Assembly: GCF_031834595.1 (NCBI RefSeq) | Contig: NZ_CP115541.1 | Location: forward strand, 1,054,001 to 1,118,000 | Source: Stenotrophomonas oahuensis | GTDB lineage: Bacteria; Pseudomonadota; Gammaproteobacteria; Xanthomonadales; Xanthomonadaceae | Length of the DNA stretch: 64,000 nt | Direction of reading: 5' to 3' | Part shown: positions 46,234 through 55,849 of the stretch, piece by piece | Layout of the letters: every line of letters starts with the position of its first letter | Numbering within the stretch: the first letter of the stretch is position 1 | Made by a program: the position numbers and the translations under genes | The notes under the pieces: model-generated | What the model saw: only the letters and a program-made list of their open reading frames with translations | The model's database searches: none | Told to the model about the DNA's origin: nothing

Positions 46234-48591
46234 ATGTTCAAAACCGTCCTGTTCCAGCTGCACTGGCTGCTCGGCATCACCGCAGGGACGGTGCTGGCGA
46301 TCATGGGCTTGAGCGGTGCAGCGCTCTCGTTTGAAGACGAGATCGTGCGCGCGCTTAACGCGGATGTTGCCGACGTCGCACAACGCCATGCCGCCGGCGA
46401 GCAGCCGCTGGCCCTGAGCGAACTGCTGCCGCGCCTGCAGGAAGGCACCGACCGTCCGCTGCAGCGCCTGCGCGTGGATGCCACCGGACAACGCCTGTCG
46501 GTCGCCCGTTTCGAGGGCGGCAAGCAGCACTGGCGCTACTTCAACCCCTACACCGGACAGGCGCTGGATGACCTGCGCGGGCTGGCCTTCTTCGATTTCA
46601 CCGAAGACCTGCATCGGCACCTGGTGGCCGGCGACCGGGGCAAGCTGATCACCGGCATCTGTGCCATCACCCTGGTGTTCTTCGCGCTCTCCGGCCTGTA
46701 CCTGCGTTGGCCGCGACAGTGGTGGCACTGGCGGACCTGGATGGCAGTGGAATGGTCGCGCAGCGGACGCAGCTTCCTGTGGAGCCTGCACTCGGTGGTG
46801 GGCACCTGGGTGCTGGTGGTCTACCTGCTGCTGGCACTGACCGGCCTGTGGTGGTCGTTCGACTGGTATCGCACGGGCGCGACCCAGCTGCTGGGCGGGC
46901 CCAGTCGCGAGGAACCCGCCCTGCGCGCCAGCAACGGCGCGCTGGACATGAAGCGTGTCGAGCACACGCTGTACGCCCTGCCCGGCGTTCGCCGCGGTTA
47001 CATCGACCTGCGCTTCCCCAACAAGCCCGGCCGCCCGTTGACCGGTCGTGTGCAGTCCACCGAGGCGGCCCACGACCGGGCCCAGGACAACGTGCAGCTG
47101 GACCCGGCTACCGGTGACCTGCTGCAACACGAGCCGTACCGGCAGATGAGCGCCGGGCGCAAAACCATGACCAGCATGTTCGCCCTGCACTCCGGCAGTT
47201 TCTTCGGGCTGCCGGGCCGGGTCATCATCATGCTTTCCAGCCTGGCGATGCTGCTGTTCTTCATCACCGGCTGGATGCTGTATCTGGATCGCCGCCGGCG
47301 CAAGCGCGACGTACGCGCCGCGCGGCAGCCGATGACCGCCCCTCACGTCGAGGGACAGGCTCCATGGCTGGTCGCCTTTGCCAGCCAGAGCGGATTCGCT
47401 GAGCAACTGGCGTGGCGCGCTGCCGCCCAACTGCAGGGGGCCGGCATGCCGGTGCAGGTGAAGCCATTGGGTCAGCTGGATGCGACCACCCTGCAGCAGA
47501 CACGCAATGCCCTGTTTGTGATCAGTACCTTCGGCGACGGCGAGGCACCCGACGCCGCGCGGGTGTTCGAGCGCCGCCTGCTGCCGCAGGAACTGCCGCT
47601 GGCAGACCTGCAGTACGCAGTGCTGGGGCTGGGCGATCACGAGTACGCGCGCTACTGCGGTTTCTCACGTGCGGTCGACGCGTGGCTGGCCACGCAAGGT
47701 GCCCGGCCGTTGTTCCCCACCGTGGAGGTCAACCGCGATGATGGCGCTGCGTTGGCGCAGTGGCAGAACCAGCTGGCCGCGCTCACCGGTTTCAGCGACC
47801 CGGTTCCACTGCCGGCGGCGGAACCGCTGCAGGACTGGATACTGCAACGCCGCACCCTGCTCAATGCGGGCAGCGCCGCCGGCGCGATCTGGCAGGTGGA
47901 ACTGACCCCACCCGAACATGCCAGCTGGCAGGCGGGTGACATACTGGAGATCCTTCCGGGTCAGCAGACCGGTAACGCCGACACGTTGCCTGCCCACCGC
48001 GAATACTCGATTGCCTCGATCATGCAGGACGACAGCCTGCAGCTGGTGGTGCGGCTCACGTGGCTGCCCGACGGCCGGCCCGGACTCGGTTCCGGCTGGC
48101 TGTGCCTGCACGCAGCCGAGGGCACCCCCATCCAGGCGCGGGTCCGCCGCAACAGTGGTTTCCACCGTTACCCGGAGCACGCGCCGATGCTGCTGATCGG
48201 CAACGGCACCGGCGTCGCCGGTCTGCGCAGCCTGCTGCGTGAGGCCGCTGCACATGGCGACGGCGGGCATTGGCTGATATTCGGCGAACGCACCGCAGCG
48301 CATGACAGCCTGTATCTGGACGAGATGGAGCGGTGGCAGCAGCAGGGCCATCTGCGGCGACTGGACCGCGTGTTCTCCCGCGATCCGGACGGCGGCGGCT
48401 ACGTGCAGCACCGACTGCGTGATCAGGCCCAGGCCGTGCACGACTGGGTGGCCATGGGCGGCAGCATCTACGTCTGCGGTTCACTGCATGGCATGGCCGA
48501 AGGCGTGGACCAGGTGCTGCGTGAGATCCTCGGTGAAGGCAGCCTGGATACCTTGCTGGCTGAAGGCCGCTACCGACGCGACGTCTACTGA
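46234..48591 (+). CDS. PepSY-domain membrane flavoreductase (flavodoxin and FNR modules)
   Basis: A 785-residue fusion. Residues 1-375 are a PepSY-associated membrane region (LHWLLGITAGTVLAIMGLSGAALSFEDE, HRHLVAGDRGKLITGI, HSVVGTWVLVVYLLLALTG) with several His that may hold haem. A flavodoxin-type domain follows (about 385-530: FASQSGFAEQLAW, FGDGEAPDAA, GLGDHEYARYCGF), then a ferredoxin-NADP reductase domain with AHREYSIAS and the NADPH motif GNGTGVAGLRSLL. NADPH electrons could thus cross the inner membrane to reduce iron(III)-siderophores in the periplasm. Co-transcription with the receptor is likely. Precise substrate unknown. Confidence 0.85.
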   Translation: MFKTVLFQLHWLLGITAGTVLAIMGLSGAALSFEDEIVRALNADVADVAQRHAAGEQPLALSELLPRLQEGTDRPLQRLRVDATGQRLSVARFEGGKQHWRYFNPYTGQALDDLRGLAFFDFTEDLHRHLVAGDRGKLITGICAITLVFFALSGLYLRWPRQWWHWRTWMAVEWSRSGRSFLWSLHSVVGTWVLVVYLLLALTGLWWSFDWYRTGATQLLGGPSREEPALRASNGALDMKRVEHTLYALPGVRRGYIDLRFPNKPGRPLTGRVQSTEAAHDRAQDNVQLDPATGDLLQHEPYRQMSAGRKTMTSMFALHSGSFFGLPGRVIIMLSSLAMLLFFITGWMLYLDRRRRKRDVRAARQPMTAPHVEGQAPWLVAFASQSGFAEQLAWRAAAQLQGAGMPVQVKPLGQLDATTLQQTRNALFVISTFGDGEAPDAARVFERRLLPQELPLADLQYAVLGLGDHEYARYCGFSRAVDAWLATQGARPLFPTVEVNRDDGAALAQWQNQLAALTGFSDPVPLPAAEPLQDWILQRRTLLNAGSAAGAIWQVELTPPEHASWQAGDILEILPGQQTGNADTLPAHREYSIASIMQDDSLQLVVRLTWLPDGRPGLGSGWLCLHAAEGTPIQARVRRNSGFHRYPEHAPMLLIGNGTGVAGLRSLLREAAAHGDGGHWLIFGERTAAHDSLYLDEMERWQQQGHLRRLDRVFSRDPDGGGYVQHRLRDQAQAVHDWVAMGGSIYVCGSLHGMAEGVDQVLREILGEGSLDTLLAEGRYRRDVY

Positions 48592-48615
48592 CGTCGCGCC
48601 AGGTTCCCCGTGCGC

Positions 48616-51183
48616 TCAGGCGTGCGCGGTACGCTCCGCCTGGCGGGGTGCCGGCGTGGCGAGCGCGAAGGCGGCGACCGCATCTCCCAGCAGTTCGGCC
48701 TGGCGCTGCATCGACTGCGCCGAGGCCGAGGCTTCTTCCACCATGGCGGCATTCTGCTGGGTGCTGCCATCCATCTGCAGCAGCGTTTTTCCGACCTGTT
48801 CAATGCCCGCGCTCTGCTGCTGTGATGCAGCGGAAATGCCCGCCATGATCGCGGTCACCTGCTCGACGCTGCGCACGATGCCGTCCATGGTGGCACCGGT
48901 CTGGTCGACCTGGCGCGAGCCGGCGTTGACCCTGTCCACGGACGCCTCGATCAGATCCTTGATCTGCTTGGCGGCATCGGCGCTGCGCTGGGCCAGCAGA
49001 CGGACTTCACCGGCGACCACGGCGAAGCTGCGCCCCTGTTCGCCCGCGCGCGCGGCCTCAACTGCCGCATTCAACGCCAGAATCTTGGTCTGGAAGGCGA
49101 TGCCATCGATGACGCCGATGATGTCGGCGATGCGGCGGGACGAATCGGCAATTCCGGCCATCGTGGCCACCACCTGCGCCACCGATGCGCCGCCTTCAGC
49201 AGCAATACGCGCTGCGTCAATCGCCAGCTGATTGGCCTGCCGCGCCGAATCGGCATTCTGGCGCACGGTCGCAGTCAGCTCTTCCATCGAAGACGCCGTT
49301 TCTTCCAGATGGGCTGCCTGCCGTTCGGTTCGCACCGCCAGGTCATGGTTGCCGGCGACGATCTCCCCCGCTGCACCGTTGATCGCCTGTGACGCATGCT
49401 GGATACGAGTGACAATGTCGGTCAGCTGCTGGACGCTGGCATTGGCGTCGTCGCGCATGTCAGCGAACACGCCCTGGAACTCACCCTGCATGCGCGCGCC
49501 CAGATCGCCTCGCGCCAGCGCGGCAAGCAGATCCTGCACACTGCGCAGATTGCCCTGGAAAGTGTCGAGCAAGCCATTGATGCTGACCGCCAGGGTTCGC
49601 AGGAAGCCTTGCTTGTCATGCACGGCCAGACGCACATCCAGCTCGCCGTGCGCGGCGGCGTCCACCAAGGCGGCCACTTCCGTTTCCACGGTGGTTTCCA
49701 GCGCACGGCTGCGCCACTCCACCGCCGCCCCGAGCAGTTGCCCGTCGTGCTGCATCGGGTTGACCACCAGCTGGTAACGCACCTGCTGGTGCTCGATCTC
49801 ATGGGTACCCGGCTCGGCACGCTGCAGCTGGGCCACCACCCCAGCCAGTGCAGGATGCAGCGCGAGCGCAGGACGACCACGCCACGATGCCTCATCCAGC
49901 TTCAACGCCGCACACAGCGCCTGGTTGAGAAGCGCAATGGAGCCGTCCGCCTCCAGCACCATCATCCCGGTCTGCGCACTGTCCAGTGCCTGTCGTGCGC
50001 GGGCATTGTCGCGGGCGGCCGCGCGCTCGGACTCGATGCGGGCGCGCAGGCGCTGCTGCATGTGGGTGAGGCGCTGCGCGAGCTGGCCGATCTCATCGTG
50101 CGGGTTGCGCACTTCCAGCACGGTATCCAACCGGTCTTCGGCAATATCCTCGGCAAAGCGCAGGGTGTCGGAGATCGGCCGGCGTACCGAGCCCAGCACC
50201 AGCAGCAGCGTGGCGATCAACATGCCAGCCACCACCAGCAGGGTCAGCACGAACAGCACGGTCATCGCCAGCGCCTGGGCCTTCAGACTGTCACGTGCGC
50301 CGGCCAGCGATGCCGCCTGGCTGCTTTCCAGCTGCTGCAGCGCCGGACCGATCTGTTCAGCGGTATCGGCCAGCGACATCGCCTCCACGTCCAGCCCGAC
50401 ACGCGCGGCGGTATAGGCCAGCAGCGCGCCCTGGTAAGCGTCCATGGCCGCACGCAGCGCGTCCTGCTCAGCCGGGGACAACCGGGATTCGCCCAGCGCC
50501 AGCTCAAAGGGCAGTTTGGCTTCGCTGGCACGGTCGCTGTGCTGGCTGTCACCGCTCAACAGCAGCAACGCCTCCTGCCGGCGCATGGCCTGTCCCTGGG
50601 CACTCAGCGCCGGGCGCTGCGCGCTTTCCAGCAATCCATCCAGCGTGGTGCCCGCCGATTCGAGCTGCGCGCGAAGCCCCTCCTCGCCCCGCCCCATCTC
50701 GTCAACGCGCTGGTTCAGCGCGCCGATGCCCTCGGCAAATGCGGTGATACGCTCACCGAGCGTCTTCAGTGCCGTTGCGCTGCCCGCCGTATCGGCCCCC
50801 TCGGACGGCAGCTGCCCCAGCGTGGCCTGCAGCCGGTCACGGGCAGCCAACAGCGCCGCGCGATCCTGGTCATCGAAGCTGACCGCGTAGCGGGTCTGCA
50901 GCCGGCGTGCATCGGCCACCTGCGCACTCAATGCAGCCGCCAGCGCGGTATGCTGCTGGTGTCGGGCGAACGTATCCGCCGCCCGCTCACTGTTGTGCCG
51001 GGTCCAGCCATATACGGCGGCCACCACCAGCAGGCCGGAGCCACACACCACCAGGCTCGCCTTGAGCTTGTTGGCGATACTCATCCGGCGCAGCGCCATC
51101 ACCTTGGGTGACAGCGCGCGCCAGAGCGGCAACGCGTCCATGCGTTGGGTAAAGGACAACAGGCGACGGGACACGGCGTGCAT
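48616..51183 (-). CDS. methyl-accepting chemotaxis protein with PAS domain
   Basis: Chemoreceptor of 855 residues. The ATG at 51183 has GGAG at 6 bases; an ATG at 51246 would start before the mapped sigma-28 promoter. Helix 1 lies at about 43-60, a large periplasmic helical sensor follows, and a second helix at about 305-330 leads to a HAMP domain, a PAS domain ([24 protein letters not shown]) and a further HAMP-like stretch. The signalling hairpin tip reads [22 protein letters not shown] with K700 where Asn is usual, and S719 in GRSFAVVA where Gly is usual. Ligand unknown. No C-terminal CheR tether pentapeptide. Confidence 0.93.
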   Translation of the reverse strand: MHAVSRRLLSFTQRMDALPLWRALSPKVMALRRMSIANKLKASLVVCGSGLLVVAAVYGWTRHNSERAADTFARHQQHTALAAALSAQVADARRLQTRYAVSFDDQDRAALLAARDRLQATLGQLPSEGADTAGSATALKTLGERITAFAEGIGALNQRVDEMGRGEEGLRAQLESAGTTLDGLLESAQRPALSAQGQAMRRQEALLLLSGDSQHSDRASEAKLPFELALGESRLSPAEQDALRAAMDAYQGALLAYTAARVGLDVEAMSLADTAEQIGPALQQLESSQAASLAGARDSLKAQALAMTVLFVLTLLVVAGMLIATLLLVLGSVRRPISDTLRFAEDIAEDRLDTVLEVRNPHDEIGQLAQRLTHMQQRLRARIESERAAARDNARARQALDSAQTGMMVLEADGSIALLNQALCAALKLDEASWRGRPALALHPALAGVVAQLQRAEPGTHEIEHQQVRYQLVVNPMQHDGQLLGAAVEWRSRALETTVETEVAALVDAAAHGELDVRLAVHDKQGFLRTLAVSINGLLDTFQGNLRSVQDLLAALARGDLGARMQGEFQGVFADMRDDANASVQQLTDIVTRIQHASQAINGAAGEIVAGNHDLAVRTERQAAHLEETASSMEELTATVRQNADSARQANQLAIDAARIAAEGGASVAQVVATMAGIADSSRRIADIIGVIDGIAFQTKILALNAAVEAARAGEQGRSFAVVAGEVRLLAQRSADAAKQIKDLIEASVDRVNAGSRQVDQTGATMDGIVRSVEQVTAIMAGISAASQQQSAGIEQVGKTLLQMDGSTQQNAAMVEEASASAQSMQRQAELLGDAVAAFALATPAPRQAERTAHA

Positions 51184-51211
51184 CGCGCACTCCAGGCAGA
51201 AGGACGCATCG

Positions 51212-51238
51212 GTATCGGCCGCGCTTCCATCAACTTTA
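51212..51238 (-). promoter_or_regulatory. sigma-28 (FliA) promoter of the chemoreceptor gene
   Basis: TAAAGTTG (51231-51238), an 11-base spacer and GCCGATAC (51212-51219), read on the minus strand. Each box differs at one base from TAAAGTTT-N11-GCCGATAA. It lies 29 bases upstream of the chosen start. Confidence 0.88.
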
Positions 51239-51321
51239 GTGCGCATTGCGCGCGCGTTGCCGCGCGACAGCGCACGTTTTAGCGCACGTAGACGACCGCA
51301 CGATGACGCTGTCGCGTCCGA

Positions 51322-52110
51322 TCAACGCAAGGGGTCGGGCTGGTTCACCTGCGGCAGCTGGCCGGCCGTATGGCGGCCCAGCCAGTCCGCGAATCGCGTC
51401 GTGCCGGTGATGGCCTGGGCTCCGGGCGTCAGGGTCAGTTCCTTGAGTGCCGCACCGTAGTAACGCGCCTCCCGGTCGCCGACGACCGGGCGGTCGTCCT
51501 GGTGGAAATACATCACCCACTCCACCAGCTCGAACAGGCGATGCCGTTGCGGTCCGCCGATCTCCACCACGCCACCCGGCAACGGCCCGGTCGCCAGACG
51601 ACCCAGGGCCTCGCCCAGGTCATCGGCGGCCAGCGGCTGTACCAGCGCGACCGGCAGGCGCACCGGCTCACGCTCTGCACCCGGCGGAATCAGCTGTGCC
51701 ATGAACTCGAAACACTGGGTGGCCCGCACCAGCGTCGCGGGCAGACGGGCATGCAGGACCAGCTGCTCCTGCACGGCCTTCGCACGGAAGTAGTCACTGC
51801 CCTGCAGGTAGGGGGTGCCGACCACCGAAAGCGCAATGAAGTGTCTGACGCCCGCCTGGGCACAGGCGGCCAGCAGGTTGGCAGTGCTGCGCTGGAAGAA
51901 GTCACCAACCGCCGGCGCGTCGAAGGAAGGCGCGTTGGACGCATCCACTACGACCTCCGCCCCCGCCAGTGTTTCCGCCAGTCCCACGCCGGTCAGGGTA
52001 TCCACCCCAGTACGTCGTGACGCCGCCGTTACCTGGTGGCCCGCGTCGCGCAGCCGCTCCACCACCCGGCTTCCAATCAGTCCATGACCGCCTATGACGA
52101 CGATGTTCAT
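51322..52110 (-). CDS. atypical SDR (NmrA-like NAD(P)-binding protein), copy 2
   Basis: A 262-residue soluble protein with the Rossmann motif GGHGLIGSRV at residues 7-16 and no YxxxK active site, as in NmrA-type SDRs. Key phrases VVDASNAPSF, HFIALSVVGT, FRAKAVQEQLV and ATQCFEFMAQ are shared closely with the SDR at 53.7-54.4 kb, so the two are paralogues. The C-terminal fifth (RYYGAALKELTLTPG) also matches. It could be a quinone or NADPH-dependent reductase. Last gene of the minus-strand unit, 20 bases after the bestrophin-like gene. Confidence 0.85.
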   Translation of the reverse strand: MNIVVIGGHGLIGSRVVERLRDAGHQVTAASRRTGVDTLTGVGLAETLAGAEVVVDASNAPSFDAPAVGDFFQRSTANLLAACAQAGVRHFIALSVVGTPYLQGSDYFRAKAVQEQLVLHARLPATLVRATQCFEFMAQLIPPGAEREPVRLPVALVQPLAADDLGEALGRLATGPLPGGVVEIGGPQRHRLFELVEWVMYFHQDDRPVVGDREARYYGAALKELTLTPGAQAITGTTRFADWLGRHTAGQLPQVNQPDPLR

Positions 52111-52130
52111 GTGGATGCTCCGTGGTTGCG

Positions 52131-53153
52131 CTACAGCAGGATGGGACTGGCGGAGACCGGTGCCACCGGCACGTCGCGCTCGTCCAGCAGCTGGCGCAGA
52201 TCCATCTCGAGGGATACGCAGATCTGCGAGATGGGGATGTCGTTGGCCCCACCCTCGAACGGATTGGCACTGTTCTCACCCACCTGGTCCAGCGACGCGT
52301 ACATCCACGACACCAGCACGCTCAGCGGCACCGCCAGCCACACCATGTGACCCACCATGGCGCCGCCGACAACATCATCCAGCGGGGCGAACAGATCAAT
52401 CATGCCCAACGGCAGCAGCACACACAGAATGCGCACGAAGATGACGTTGATGATCGCGTACTGCCGTGGGTAGGGGTAATTCTTCAGGCGCTCGCTGCGC
52501 GCCTGCTGATCGTGCAGGTCGCGCAGCACACGCTGCAGCTCGGCAAAAGCACCGGTACTGATCTGCCCGGCGTCCAGCATCTGCTTCAGATCCGCGCCCT
52601 GCAGGTTGAGCACCTCGGTGGCGCGACTCCCTGCACCGAGGATGCGCGCACGCTCCGGCCCGGCAACGTATTTGTTCAACTCCATGTCGAGGGCACGTGC
52701 CTTTTCGGGCACTTCATAGTGTTTCCGATACTCGACGTTGGGCGCAGCCTGGGTGGTCTCCCATGCCTTGCTGTCACGCATCTGGTAGCGCAGCACGGTC
52801 AACCAGGCCACATGCCGGTAGGCGAGCCGCCGGGTGAGTTCGGCGATGCCGACGTAGTCGCGGGTCATCGCGCCCCAGACCCGGCTGGCTGAGGTGATCG
52901 ATGCCCACACCTGCTGCGCCTCCCACAACCGGTTGTACGTCTGGGTGTTCTTGAACCCCACGATCAACGCCACCGTGGTACCCAGCATGAAGATCACATT
53001 CCAGGGCACTGCCAGCCAATGCCATCCGGCCAGCTGATACAACGCGACCAGCGCGAGATCGAGCAGGATCAACGCGTACAACGGGCGGCGGGTCCAGCGC
53101 AGGAATTCGAGAAACGTGTATGAGCGTCCGGCGTGCATGGCCAGGGTCTCCAT
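52131..53153 (-). CDS. bestrophin-like (UPF0187) anion channel
   Basis: Membrane protein of 340 residues. The N-terminal helices (RPLYALILLDLALVALYQL, PWNVIFMLGTTVALIVGFKNTQTYNRLWEA) include the bestrophin pattern around FKNTQTYNRLWE, and the C-terminal half has RILCVLLPLGMIDLF and the belt motif ENSANPFEGGANDIPI. Bacterial homologues form pentameric channels for anions or Na+. The ATG overlaps the Ohr gene stop by ATGA, so the two are translated together. The role in a peroxide-related unit is unknown. Confidence 0.87.
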   Translation of the reverse strand: METLAMHAGRSYTFLEFLRWTRRPLYALILLDLALVALYQLAGWHWLAVPWNVIFMLGTTVALIVGFKNTQTYNRLWEAQQVWASITSASRVWGAMTRDYVGIAELTRRLAYRHVAWLTVLRYQMRDSKAWETTQAAPNVEYRKHYEVPEKARALDMELNKYVAGPERARILGAGSRATEVLNLQGADLKQMLDAGQISTGAFAELQRVLRDLHDQQARSERLKNYPYPRQYAIINVIFVRILCVLLPLGMIDLFAPLDDVVGGAMVGHMVWLAVPLSVLVSWMYASLDQVGENSANPFEGGANDIPISQICVSLEMDLRQLLDERDVPVAPVSASPILL

Positions 53154-53692
53154 CAAGGGGATGACGGCGCGGTGGTCGGTACCACCGACACCACATGGGT
53201 GATGCCGTTGCGGAACATCTTTGCGTAGGGGCAGACGCGTTCGGTGTTGCGGACCAGCTCGGCCGCGACCGCCGCCTCCATGCCGGGCAGATAGGCCTCC
53301 ACTTCCGCTGAAAGCAGGTACAGCCCATCAATGGGGTCGCGCGAGAAGGTCACACCGACATCGATGCAGGCATCCACCAGCATCAGACCGGCACGCGCGG
53401 CCAGCAGCATCATGGCTCCGTGGAAGCAGGCGGCATAACCGGCGGCCAGCAGCTGTTCGGGATTGCTGCCGCCACCGGGACCACCCAGCGCCGGCGGCAA
53501 CCGCAGGTCCAGTGCCAAGGCACCATCGTCGGACACCACGACTCCCGACGCCCGCCCATGACCGGCCGTGCCTCCGCTGACCCGCACGCGCCCGGTGTAA
53601 AGCGGACGCACCTCATCGCCGTGGTACTTGTCGAGCACCCCTGGCGAGGGCGGCTTCAACGGCGGGCCAGCGTCGTCGGGTACGTCAGGCAT
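53153..53692 (-). CDS. organic hydroperoxide resistance protein, Ohr/OsmC family
   Basis: Thiol peroxidase of 179 residues. The start at 53692 precedes the domain directly. The first catalytic Cys lies in AAGYAACFHGAM and the second in NTERVCPYAKMFRNGI; the Arg of the Ohr active-site pocket fits YTGRVRVSGG. Longer at the N-terminus (about 35 residues, Pro-rich) than classical Ohr. It removes lipid and organic hydroperoxides in the cytoplasm, usually recycled by dihydrolipoamide systems. It overlaps the SDR gene upstream by 8 bases and the bestrophin gene downstream by 1 base. Confidence 0.9.
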   Translation of the reverse strand: MPDVPDDAGPPLKPPSPGVLDKYHGDEVRPLYTGRVRVSGGTAGHGRASGVVVSDDGALALDLRLPPALGGPGGGSNPEQLLAAGYAACFHGAMMLLAARAGLMLVDACIDVGVTFSRDPIDGLYLLSAEVEAYLPGMEAAVAAELVRNTERVCPYAKMFRNGITHVVSVVPTTAPSSP

Positions 53693-54440
53693 GGCGCGCG
53701 AAATCCGAGCCCTGCAGCCAGCCATCGAAGTTCTGCGCGCCCAGCCACGCCTCACCCACCGGCACCAGGGTGTCGTCCTGCAGCTGGGCACCAAAGTAAG
53801 GTGCCTCGGCGTCGCCGGTTACCCGGCGTGCATCCTGGGTTCGGTCCAGGAACCGCTGCGCCAGCTCGGCCATGGGCGCCCGCTCCGGGCCGGCGATTTC
53901 AACCACGCCGTTGATGGCGGGCTGCACGCTGATGCGGGCCACCGCATCGGCCACGTCCTCGGCCGCGATCGGTTGCACCAGCGCCGTGGGCAGGTGCAGC
54001 GCATCACCCGCCGACTGGATGATGCCCGGCAGGAACTCGAAGAACTGGGTGGAGTGGATGATGGTGTAGGCGATGCCGGATTCGCGGATCAGGCGCTCCT
54101 GCACGATCTTGCCTCGGAAGTAGCCACTTGCCGCCAGCTTGTCGGTGCCCACCACCGACAGCGCCACGTGGTGGCCAACGCCGGCGCGCGCTTCAGCCGA
54201 GAGAATGTTGTGGCCGGCGGTCTGGAAGAATTCCAGCACGGCGGCGTCTTCGAACGACGGTGAATTGGCCAGGTCCACCACCACGTCGGTGCCTGCCATT
54301 GCCGCATCCAGTCCTTCGCCACTGATGATGTCGATACCGGTGGACGGTGCGGCGATGACGATCTCGTGTCCGGCCGCACGCAGGCGGTCGACGACCTTGC
54401 TGCCGATGCGGCCAGTGCCGCCGATGACCAGAATCTTCAT
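53685..54440 (-). CDS. atypical SDR (NmrA-like NAD(P)-binding protein), copy 1
   Basis: A 251-residue soluble protein. The ATG at 54440 has GGAG seven bases upstream; the ATG at 54446 is too close to it. Rossmann motif GGTGRIGSKVVDRL, then VVDLANSPSFEDAAVLEFF, HVALSVVGTDKLAASGYFRGK and STQFFEFLPGIIQS, all nearly repeated in the SDR at 51.3-52.1 kb. First gene of the unit SDR-Ohr-bestrophin-SDR. The epimerase/NmrA type is what often accompanies ECF41 sigma factors. Confidence 0.87.
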   Translation of the reverse strand: MKILVIGGTGRIGSKVVDRLRAAGHEIVIAAPSTGIDIISGEGLDAAMAGTDVVVDLANSPSFEDAAVLEFFQTAGHNILSAEARAGVGHHVALSVVGTDKLAASGYFRGKIVQERLIRESGIAYTIIHSTQFFEFLPGIIQSAGDALHLPTALVQPIAAEDVADAVARISVQPAINGVVEIAGPERAPMAELAQRFLDRTQDARRVTGDAEAPYFGAQLQDDTLVPVGEAWLGAQNFDGWLQGSDFARHA

Positions 54441-54552
54441 GTTCATGCTCCAGGGCTGGGTAGAGGTACAGCACAGATGCTAGGCAGCCGCGGTGTGCCT
54501 CAGTAGATCCCTGGCAGGACGCGCGTTGTTGCCCGCCACGCACCAATGACCG

Positions 54553-55587
54553 TCATCGCCAGGCGGCCGGATCCGGCACTGACGCGGGGACCGGTGTGCG
54601 CAGGGTGTTTTCCCAGTGCGTCACCACGTCCAGGTCCAGCGCGCGCACCTCGGCAGTGATGAAATCGATGAATGCGCGGATGCGTTTGGGCAGCTGGCGG
54701 CGGCTGAGGTAGCACAGATAGTGCCCCCGGTCGTCGGCGGCATAGCGGTCCAGGCAGCGCACCAGCTCGCCGGCATCCAGCGCGGCCCGCACCTGGTAGT
54801 TGGGCAGCTGTGCCAGCCCCTGCCCCTGCATCACCGCCTGCAGCGCCAGGTCTGCGTCATTGAATACCAGCGTCGCGTCCGGCTCTACGGCCAGCGCTCG
54901 CCCGTCCACGCGGAACTCCCAGGGCTGCAGCCGGCCATTGGCCTGGCGCTGGCTGATGCAGGCGTGCGCACCCAGCTCCTCCACCCGCTCAGGCAAGCCG
55001 TGCGCTGCGACATAGTCCGGGGCGGCACACACCAGCAGTTGCATCGGAATCAGGTGTTTGGCAATCACGTCGCTGTCCTCAAGCACGCCGTCCCGGAACG
55101 CCACGTCAATGCGGTCGGCGGCGAGATCCAACGCGCGCTCCTCCAGCAGCAACTCCAGGGTGACGTCGGGAAAGCGGGCGCGGAAGGGGGCCAGCAACGG
55201 CGCAATCACCTTGCGTCCGAATCCTCCGGTAGCGCTGATGCGCAGATGACCCCGCGGGGGACCATCACGCAGGTCGCGCATTTCTTCCAACGCCTGCAGT
55301 ATGCGGTCCACGCCCGGTCGGCAGCCTTCATGGAACAGCTCACCTTCCCGCGTGAGCGAAGTGGAGCGCGTTGTGCGCAGGAACAGACGCACGCCGAGCT
55401 GGCCTTCCAGCTTCTGCACGCTGCGGCTTACTGCGGAGCGGCCGATGCCAAGCCGGTCGGCCGCACGCGAGAAGCTGCCCTCATGCGCGACCGCGATGAA
55501 GGCCATCACCCCGGCGTAGCTGGCGGAGAACCCGGTGGTGAGCGCATCGCTGCCTTCGTCAGCAGCCAGTGTTTCGGTCAGGGACAT
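54553..55587 (-). CDS. LysR family transcriptional regulator
   Basis: A 344-residue regulator. The winged helix starts late (about residue 25: YAGVMAFIAVAHEGSFSRAADRLGIGRSAVSRSVQKLEGQLGVRLFLRTTRSTSLT), so there is an unusual 24-residue N-terminal extension. The effector domain follows with LEDSDVIAKHLIPMQLLVCAAPDYVAAHG. Its start at 55587 (GGAG at 9 bases) overlaps the sigma-region-4 ORF by 10 bases, so it is coupled to that ORF and to the ECF41 promoter. It probably controls the SDR-Ohr-bestrophin genes downstream of it, 112 bases away. Confidence 0.9.
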   Translation of the reverse strand: MSLTETLAADEGSDALTTGFSASYAGVMAFIAVAHEGSFSRAADRLGIGRSAVSRSVQKLEGQLGVRLFLRTTRSTSLTREGELFHEGCRPGVDRILQALEEMRDLRDGPPRGHLRISATGGFGRKVIAPLLAPFRARFPDVTLELLLEERALDLAADRIDVAFRDGVLEDSDVIAKHLIPMQLLVCAAPDYVAAHGLPERVEELGAHACISQRQANGRLQPWEFRVDGRALAVEPDATLVFNDADLALQAVMQGQGLAQLPNYQVRAALDAGELVRCLDRYAADDRGHYLCYLSRRQLPKRIRAFIDFITAEVRALDLDVVTHWENTLRTPVPASVPDPAAWR

Positions 55588-55841
55588 GGCGGGGTCGCTC
55601 CAAGGTGACGGGCGTGGTCCTGCAGACAGGCGTGGGCCACTTCCAGGTGCTGCCGACAGCGTTCGGCGGGCAGCCCCAACAGCGAGATCAGCGATTCGAT
55701 GGGAATCCCCGCGATGTCATGCAGCAGCAGGGTCAGCCTCACATCGGCAGGCAGGCTGTCCAGCGCCTGCAGAAAGGTCATCCACACCTGCTCGGCGGGA
55801 CGAGGCGGGCCTGCTTGGGTGGCAGCGTTGTCGGGGCTCAT
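55578..55841 (-). CDS. sigma-region-4-only protein
   Basis: An 87-residue protein that looks like region 4 of an ECF sigma factor with no region 2. TFLQALDSLPADVRLTLLLHDIAG aligns with FLAVLERLAPEARAAFLLHDVFE of the ECF41 gene at 56.5 kb, and both share the later Cys-Arg-Gln. The recognition-helix part is weaker (HLEVAHACLQ for VHRARQRLRE). The ATG at 55841 sits 8 bases after the -10 box of an ECF41-type promoter, which would make the mRNA leaderless; an internal ATG at 55781 is the alternative. It may be a decayed sigma gene or a modulator. It overlaps the LysR gene. Confidence 0.6.
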   Translation of the reverse strand: MSPDNAATQAGPPRPAEQVWMTFLQALDSLPADVRLTLLLHDIAGIPIESLISLLGLPAERCRQHLEVAHACLQDHARHLGATPPCP

Positions 55842-55849
55842 GCAAGGCA

